From Litorimonas sp964352855 (lineage in GTDB: Bacteria > Pseudomonadota > Alphaproteobacteria > Caulobacterales > Maricaulaceae): a stretch of DNA of 64,000 bases. The stretch lies in the NCBI GenBank assembly GCA_964352855.1, contig CAYGTR010000013.1, positions 1 to 64,000 on the forward strand. Direction: 5' to 3'. A program made the translations under genes and the position numbers. Numbering within the stretch: position 1 is the stretch's first letter; every line of letters starts with the position of its first letter. This document shows positions 59,150-64,000 of the stretch, one piece after another. A model generated the notes under the pieces. It did not search any database. It was not told the DNA's origin and saw only the letters and a program-made list of their open reading frames with translations.

Positions 59150-60388
59150 ATGCGATTCGGTTTTTTAACGCTTTTAACTGTCACAGCCCTGGTGGCTTGG
59201 CCTGTTGATAGTGTTTCACAAATAATAGATCTGTCGGAACCAACAACGCGAAACGTAACACCACGTTTGCAAGTGGGAAAACGTATGGCCTCCCTGCAAG
59301 TTAAAAATGGATTTGAACTCTCTGAGGTCGCCACAGGACTTGGAAAAATATCAGCCCTAGCACTTAATGGGCAAGGCATGATCTATACAGCCGATCCACA
59401 ATCCGGGCGCATTTGGCAATTATCGGACCGCAATAATGATGGTCGCGTGGATACGAAACGCGCGCTTCCTTATAGATTTGACACGCCGACAGGATTAGCG
59501 GCTCACAATGAACGCCTTTATGTCTCGGATCAAAATGCGATTTGGGTTATGAAGGGACTTATGCCACCTGAGAAGCTCGCCGGTTTAAGACAAGCACAAT
59601 CGCTTGGTCGTCCTCACCCGCTTGCCATTTCAGACGATGGAAAGACCCTTTACCTTAGCCTGACAACAACAGAGACCACCGCAAAACTCTTATCGATTAA
59701 CACCGAAAGTGGTACAGCCAATTTAATTGAGAGCCTCTCAACAGATGAACGAGTTCAAGCTTTGTCGTCTTTAGGTCAAGACACCCCCTGGGTGTTGCTA
59801 TCCCATAGCTTGGGCCCATCACTCTCCCGAATCACGAAACTTAACTCAACTCGCGAATTTAAAGGTTTGGCTTTACCTGTGTCTGATACGAATTGGCCTG
59901 TGGTGTTTTCTCAACACATTATACTCTCAGAACATTCCGCAGATGATTATTCCGTGATCGCCGTGCCTGCACAATTGGGCAAACCCACTGAAGCAGGGGA
60001 AAAGCTTTTGACAGGTTTTCTATCTTCAACAGGACGGTCTGCTTGGGGCGCGCCCGGCGCGATGGTGTTTGATAAACACGGCTTGATCATTTCTGACAGC
60101 TTTAACGGCGATCTTTATCGCTTAAGTGCGTCTAAAGACACGCCCCCTAAAGCAGAAGCGTCCGAGTCAGTTTCCAATTCTAAAATTGAGGCGAGCGAGG
60201 AAATATTGCCGAAAGTGCCGCTTACGACAAATACCGGCAGTCAAATTAAGAGCCTAAGCACCATCGGTTCGGCATCAACGTTAGATATTGGTTCGACAAT
60301 TATTCGAGATTACAAACCATTATCATTAGAAAATGAAAACGCCGAGGAGAACTCAAAGAAAGAACCTGACGAAAAAAAGCCTAATTAA
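59150..60388 (+). CDS. Secreted beta-propeller protein (sorbosone-dehydrogenase-like)
   Basis: A 412-residue protein with a signal peptide (about 1-23) and propeller-like repeats: LGKISALALNGQGMIYTADPQSGRIWQLSDRNNDGRVDTKRAL, PTGLAAHNERLYVSDQNAIWVM, HPLAISDDGKTLYLSL, GAPGAMVFDKHGLIISDSFNGDLYRL. These are the blades of the PQQ-type sugar dehydrogenase group, although key cofactor residues cannot be confirmed. The C-terminal 75 residues are charged and low-complexity. It overlaps the end of the convergent ppx by 8 bp. Confidence 0.75.
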   Translation: MRFGFLTLLTVTALVAWPVDSVSQIIDLSEPTTRNVTPRLQVGKRMASLQVKNGFELSEVATGLGKISALALNGQGMIYTADPQSGRIWQLSDRNNDGRVDTKRALPYRFDTPTGLAAHNERLYVSDQNAIWVMKGLMPPEKLAGLRQAQSLGRPHPLAISDDGKTLYLSLTTTETTAKLLSINTESGTANLIESLSTDERVQALSSLGQDTPWVLLSHSLGPSLSRITKLNSTREFKGLALPVSDTNWPVVFSQHIILSEHSADDYSVIAVPAQLGKPTEAGEKLLTGFLSSTGRSAWGAPGAMVFDKHGLIISDSFNGDLYRLSASKDTPPKAEASESVSNSKIEASEEILPKVPLTTNTGSQIKSLSTIGSASTLDIGSTIIRDYKPLSLENENAEENSKKEPDEKKPN

Positions 60389-61907
60389 TTTCGGGTTCCA
60401 AATCTAATTTTTGTGCTAGTTTTTTTAAACGGAAAAACACCTGTTCAGAAATTAACGCGCGTTCAGACGGTTCGACATTTAAAACAAGCTTATTGCCGAC
60501 CTTAGAAAGTGAAAAGACATCTAATAATTCAGATGAACGACCTGTTGCCACGATCGCCAAGCGAATAGTTGCGCCAATCATTCGGGCGACGCACCTGTGA
60601 TCCGGCGTTAGCAAGGCATCAATAATATTGGGCGTGGGTACAGGACGTGTCGACGTATAAGATCGAAACAGGCATAAAGCCAAAAATGCGCGTTCCTGAT
60701 GGGTTAGGCCCGCCACAGGCGCATAAAGAACAGCCGCAAAGATCGCTTCCGGCCTGTAATCAGGATGCAAATCCTTACCAATACCGGCCATTAAGCAAGC
60801 CGCCTTTATAAGACGCACATCGTCAGCTTTGTTGAAAACTGTCGGGAATAATGGCTTAATCGGTTTCACAAAGCGGATAAGCGGACGCCCGAAATTTTCA
60901 GTTTGCAAAGACCCTTTTGCAAAGGCACGACATCCATCAAAGAGAGGGTCCCTTTGCCTTTGCGCTTCAGGTATCGCGTTCTGGACTAATCCCTCACGCA
61001 AACCGGATTGAGAGATCATAACAAATTTTGGCTGGACTATATCAATTAGAATATCAAGTAAGAGGCCACTATATGGTAATGTCTCTGCACGGCGCGTTCG
61101 CATGCCGGGCCAAGTTAAAATAGTCTCCCGACCTTCGCCGTAAGCCCATTGCGCATGTTTTTGCGCGACCTTTGGTAACATTGTGTAGCTCTGTAATGTC
61201 CGCAAAGGGTAATCAATATTACTTTGATGGATAGAAGCCAGGTTTCTCCATGCGCCCCCAATAAGATAGAGCGTCCTGCCGCGCCCGTTTTTCACCAACG
61301 TTTCATGCTGCGAAAGATATTTGCGGATTTTCTTTTCTGCTTTTTTTATCTGAGCTTCCGATAGGTCGGATAAATCATCTCCAATCAAATCAAATGGTCC
61401 AAGAGGCAGCGATAAGCGTTTTCCGACGAGAGGCTCTACCTTGCCTTGTTTAATTTCTACGAGTTCAAGACTCGCACCGCCCAAATCTGCTGCTAATCCT
61501 CTTGCACGCGGATGCATGGAAATAAGCCCCATCGCACTCAAACGCGCTTCTTCGTCCCCGCTAATGGGTACAATATCCATGCCGATATCTGATTTTATTT
61601 TTGCAAGAAAGTCTGCGGCATCTTCCGCAACGCGCAACGCCGCCGTCGCCCCGAAAATGAGTGTTGGCAACCCTCTTGCTTTCGCAATACGATCGAAACG
61701 TTTAAGGGCCTGTAGCGTTAAAGTTTTCCCCTCTTCAGACAATCGGGACGTCTTTTTGAGGGATCGGCCCAATCCTGCTAAAATTTTCTCATTATATATC
61801 GGTGTGAAGTGTGCACCGAAAACATCATAAATAACAAGCCGAACTGAGTTTGAACCGATATCCACGACGCCAATTTCACGCCCGATAGATTGAGTCGTAA
61901 GGCTCAC
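60381..61907 (-). CDS. ppx: Exopolyphosphatase (Ppx/GppA family)
   Basis: The 508-residue enzyme has the actin-like ATPase fold: GVVDIGSNSVRLVIYDVFG at the start, FGATAALRVAEDAADFL, ISGDEEARLSAMGL and GLAADLGGASLELVEI, then an HD-like C-terminal half. It cleaves polyphosphate to phosphate, or pppGpp to ppGpp. It is 3' of ppk1 with a 4-bp overlap (61904-61907), the common ppk-ppx operon of alphaproteobacteria. Confidence 0.94.
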   Translation of the reverse strand: MSLTTQSIGREIGVVDIGSNSVRLVIYDVFGAHFTPIYNEKILAGLGRSLKKTSRLSEEGKTLTLQALKRFDRIAKARGLPTLIFGATAALRVAEDAADFLAKIKSDIGMDIVPISGDEEARLSAMGLISMHPRARGLAADLGGASLELVEIKQGKVEPLVGKRLSLPLGPFDLIGDDLSDLSEAQIKKAEKKIRKYLSQHETLVKNGRGRTLYLIGGAWRNLASIHQSNIDYPLRTLQSYTMLPKVAQKHAQWAYGEGRETILTWPGMRTRRAETLPYSGLLLDILIDIVQPKFVMISQSGLREGLVQNAIPEAQRQRDPLFDGCRAFAKGSLQTENFGRPLIRFVKPIKPLFPTVFNKADDVRLIKAACLMAGIGKDLHPDYRPEAIFAAVLYAPVAGLTHQERAFLALCLFRSYTSTRPVPTPNIIDALLTPDHRCVARMIGATIRLAIVATGRSSELLDVFSLSKVGNKLVLNVEPSERALISEQVFFRLKKLAQKLDLEPEIN

Positions 61908-64000
61908 GACTCAGACTGTTGGTTGACGGTACGCTTGCTTTTCGCCTTTAGTCTTTCAGAAAAAAGATCTTCGAGTGGTAAAGGTGCATCTGTATCCAGT
62001 GCCTGTCCACGGCCTGATAAAGATGGATTTTTCATAAAATAACCATGCGCGGAAAAAGGTTCAATATCGCCTTCGGTCACAATACGTTTATATTTCCCCT
62101 TAGACTCCAGATTCCAACTATTGGCCGTATCCACGAGATTGGCAACCATAATTTGATCTAAAACTTGTCCGTGAACGGTGGGGTCCTCAATAGGGACTAG
62201 TGTTTCGACTCGTCTGTCCAAATTACGGGGCATCCAATCGGCACTTGAAACAAAAACCTTCGCATCATCATGGGGCATAACTGCACCGTTTCCAAAACAA
62301 ATAATACGAGAATGCTCTAAAAATCGCCCGACAATTGATTTGACTCTGATGTTTTCTGATAAACCCTCGACACCGGGACGCAGACAGCAAATCCCTCTCA
62401 CAACCAAATCAATTTGCACCCCAGCTGCTGAGGCTTCGTAAAGCTTGTCAATAATCTCAACATCGACAAGAGAGTTCATCTTTGCCCAGATACAGGCGGG
62501 CTTTCCGGCTTTCGCGAAAGCAATTTCCTTATCTATATAATTATAGAGAGCATCTCTCAATCCCATCGGCGCAATAACAAGTTTCGTGAGATCTCTCGGA
62601 CGAGAATAGCTCGTTATATAATTAAATAACTTTCCAACATCTTCAGCCATTTTTTTATCAGCTGTAAATAAAGCGAGATCGGTATAAACCTTGGCGTTGT
62701 CAGCGTGATAATTGCCCGTGCCTAAATGCGCATAACTACGAAGTCCCTGTCCCTCACGACGTAAAACAAGCGAAACTTTAGCGTGGGTTTTATACCCCAC
62801 AAATCCGTAAACGACATGCGCACCCGCACGTTCTAAGTCCCTTGCCCAACGTAAATTCGTGGCCTCATCAAACCTGGCTTTAAGCTCGACAAGCGCTGTC
62901 ACCGTTTTCCCTTTTTCTGCGGCCTCGATGAGAGCCGCCACGATAGGGCTATCATCAGATGTGCGGTAAAGGGTCTGTTTGATCGCAACAACATCTGGAT
63001 CAGCAGCCGCCTGTTTTAGAAACTGAATAACGACGTCAAATTCTTCATAAGGATGGTGAACAACAATGTCTTTCGCAGCGATTGCCGCAAAACAATCCCC
63101 GTCAAACTCGCGAATACGTTCAGGAAAGCGCGCCGTGAATGAGGGAAATAATAAGTGAGGTTTGTGATTTGTAATAATCTGAGAGATATCTGAAAGCCCA
63201 AGCATCATGTTCTCGTCTTGAATATCTTCATCCCAACATTCAAAACTATCAATCAAAAATGTCCGCAAGTCTACATCAATGCCTGTTCCCGTTTCCAAAC
63301 GAATGACGCGCCCACGACGGCGCTTTTTTAAAAGAAATTCAAAATGACGGACGAGATCTTCAGCATCTTCATCTACCGCAATATCGCTGTCTCTTGTAAT
63401 ACGAAAGAGGCCGGTTGATTTAATCTTAAAGTCAGGAAAAAAATCACTGACATATGTTTCCAGAACATCTTCGATCAAGACATAAATAATCTCTTTGCCT
63501 TCGTTTGGTACAGTAATAAACCGAGAGACATGAGCAGGTATGGTTATAAGTCCATACATGGGGTCTTCGCGCCCTTCGACCTCCATGGACAACGCCATAC
63601 CAAATCCGAGATTAGGGAGAAAGGGAAAGGGATGCGCCGGATCAACCGCAAGAGGTGAGAGTATCGGCAAGACCGTGCTATCATAAATCTCTTTTACACT
63701 CTGGATTTGCGCATCATCCAAATCCGCCATTTTGCGAATATGGATATTTTCCTTAGCGAGTTCTGCGACCAGTTTTGTCCAACACTCTCCTTGGCGCCGG
63801 ACAATTTTTCCCGCCCGTCTTTCAACTTTCGCTATTTGCGCTTGCGGTGTCAGGCCATCATCTGAGGGCGTGGTCATTCCCGCCAGAATTTGCGTGCGAA
63901 GACCCGCGACACGCACCATATAAAATTCATCAAGATTAGAGGCCGAAATGGATAAGAATCTAACACGTTCAAGCAAAGGCACAGAAGCGTTCTGTGCTTC
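61904..64000 (-). CDS. ppk1: Polyphosphate kinase 1 (N-terminal part outside window)
   Basis: The open frame runs through the right edge (a GTG at 63982 is internal), so 698 residues are visible and the real start is outside. Conserved blocks: PLLERVRFLSISASNLDEFYMVRVAGL, IKQTLYRTSDDSPIVAAL, LVELKARFDEATNLRWARDLERAGAHVVYGFVGYKTHAKVSLVLRREG, YAHLGTGNYHADNAKVYTDLALF, with the phospho-histidine in the HAKVSLV segment, and VRGICCLRPGVEGLSENI. It polymerises ATP phosphate to polyphosphate at the membrane. Overlaps ppx by 4 bp. Confidence 0.96.
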   Translation of the reverse strand, partial: EAQNASVPLLERVRFLSISASNLDEFYMVRVAGLRTQILAGMTTPSDDGLTPQAQIAKVERRAGKIVRRQGECWTKLVAELAKENIHIRKMADLDDAQIQSVKEIYDSTVLPILSPLAVDPAHPFPFLPNLGFGMALSMEVEGREDPMYGLITIPAHVSRFITVPNEGKEIIYVLIEDVLETYVSDFFPDFKIKSTGLFRITRDSDIAVDEDAEDLVRHFEFLLKKRRRGRVIRLETGTGIDVDLRTFLIDSFECWDEDIQDENMMLGLSDISQIITNHKPHLLFPSFTARFPERIREFDGDCFAAIAAKDIVVHHPYEEFDVVIQFLKQAAADPDVVAIKQTLYRTSDDSPIVAALIEAAEKGKTVTALVELKARFDEATNLRWARDLERAGAHVVYGFVGYKTHAKVSLVLRREGQGLRSYAHLGTGNYHADNAKVYTDLALFTADKKMAEDVGKLFNYITSYSRPRDLTKLVIAPMGLRDALYNYIDKEIAFAKAGKPACIWAKMNSLVDVEIIDKLYEASAAGVQIDLVVRGICCLRPGVEGLSENIRVKSIVGRFLEHSRIICFGNGAVMPHDDAKVFVSSADWMPRNLDRRVETLVPIEDPTVHGQVLDQIMVANLVDTANSWNLESKGKYKRIVTEGDIEPFSAHGYFMKNPSLSGRGQALDTDAPLPLEDLFSERLKAKSKRTVNQQSES

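Noticed and set aside
1..64000. CRISPR arrays, insertion sequences or prophage
   Set aside because: No regularly spaced direct repeats, transposase, integrase or phage structural genes were seen.

Overview
The window is a chromosomal segment of an alphaproteobacterium, most likely a stalked or dimorphic marine lineage of the Caulobacterales/Maricaulales type. The evidence is a CtrA cell-cycle regulator of the Caulobacter type (22741-23436), CtrA-like binding sites, a DivJ-like kinase, petABC, fabA/fabB/fabI and ppk/ppx, with moderate GC content and mostly housekeeping genes. No phage, transposase, CRISPR array or rRNA was recognised. Both edges cut genes: gshB on the left and ppk1 on the right.

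Layout. 1-6.3 kb: the end of gshB, an acyl-CoA ligase, a nitroreductase, an AT-rich orphan, msrA, an N-formylglutamate amidohydrolase-like gene and a YbdK-type carboxylate-amine ligase, then tRNA-Ser(GGA) preceded by an extra copy of its own 5' half and three hairpins. 6.3-22.5 kb: Nudix, FemAB-like, HIT, an M49-like lipoprotein peptidase, purU, a class A PBP with a CtrA box upstream, a proton antiporter, an SDR, a TPR protein, a DPP IV-like peptidase, a TrkH-type channel and Hsp33. 22.6-28.1 kb: ctrA, a divergent FliJ-like gene and three tandem paralogous beta-barrel lipoproteins. 28.2-34.2 kb: arsC, a four-gene operon (pyridoxal kinase-like, serine hydrolase, two hotdog thioesterases), a LuxR-type solo regulator and a fusion of a LuxR-type HTH with a degenerate alpha/beta-hydrolase domain.

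34.2-43.5 kb: petABC (bc1 complex), trmL, hemF, a HAD phosphatase, fabA-fabB and fabI with another LuxR-type regulator between them on the opposite strand, and a single-domain RibD-like deaminase. 43.7-52.4 kb: gpmA, polA, a TonB-like protein, a zinc-finger protein, an ABC ATPase coupled to a Gfo/Idh/MocA oxidoreductase, a MATE exporter and a DUF1491 gene. 52.5-64 kb: a BcsB-like protein without BcsA nearby, a DivJ-like histidine kinase, sufE, a membrane protein, an HNH protein, a beta-propeller protein, ppx and ppk1.

The most unusual items are the LuxR/pseudo-hydrolase fusion beside a LuxR solo and a thioesterase operon, the three-lipoprotein barrel cluster with Gly/Tyr/Gln-rich linkers, the tRNA half-duplication with its hairpins, the orphan BcsB and the perfect CtrA box upstream of the PBP gene. 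All calls come from reading the sequence; no database search was possible.
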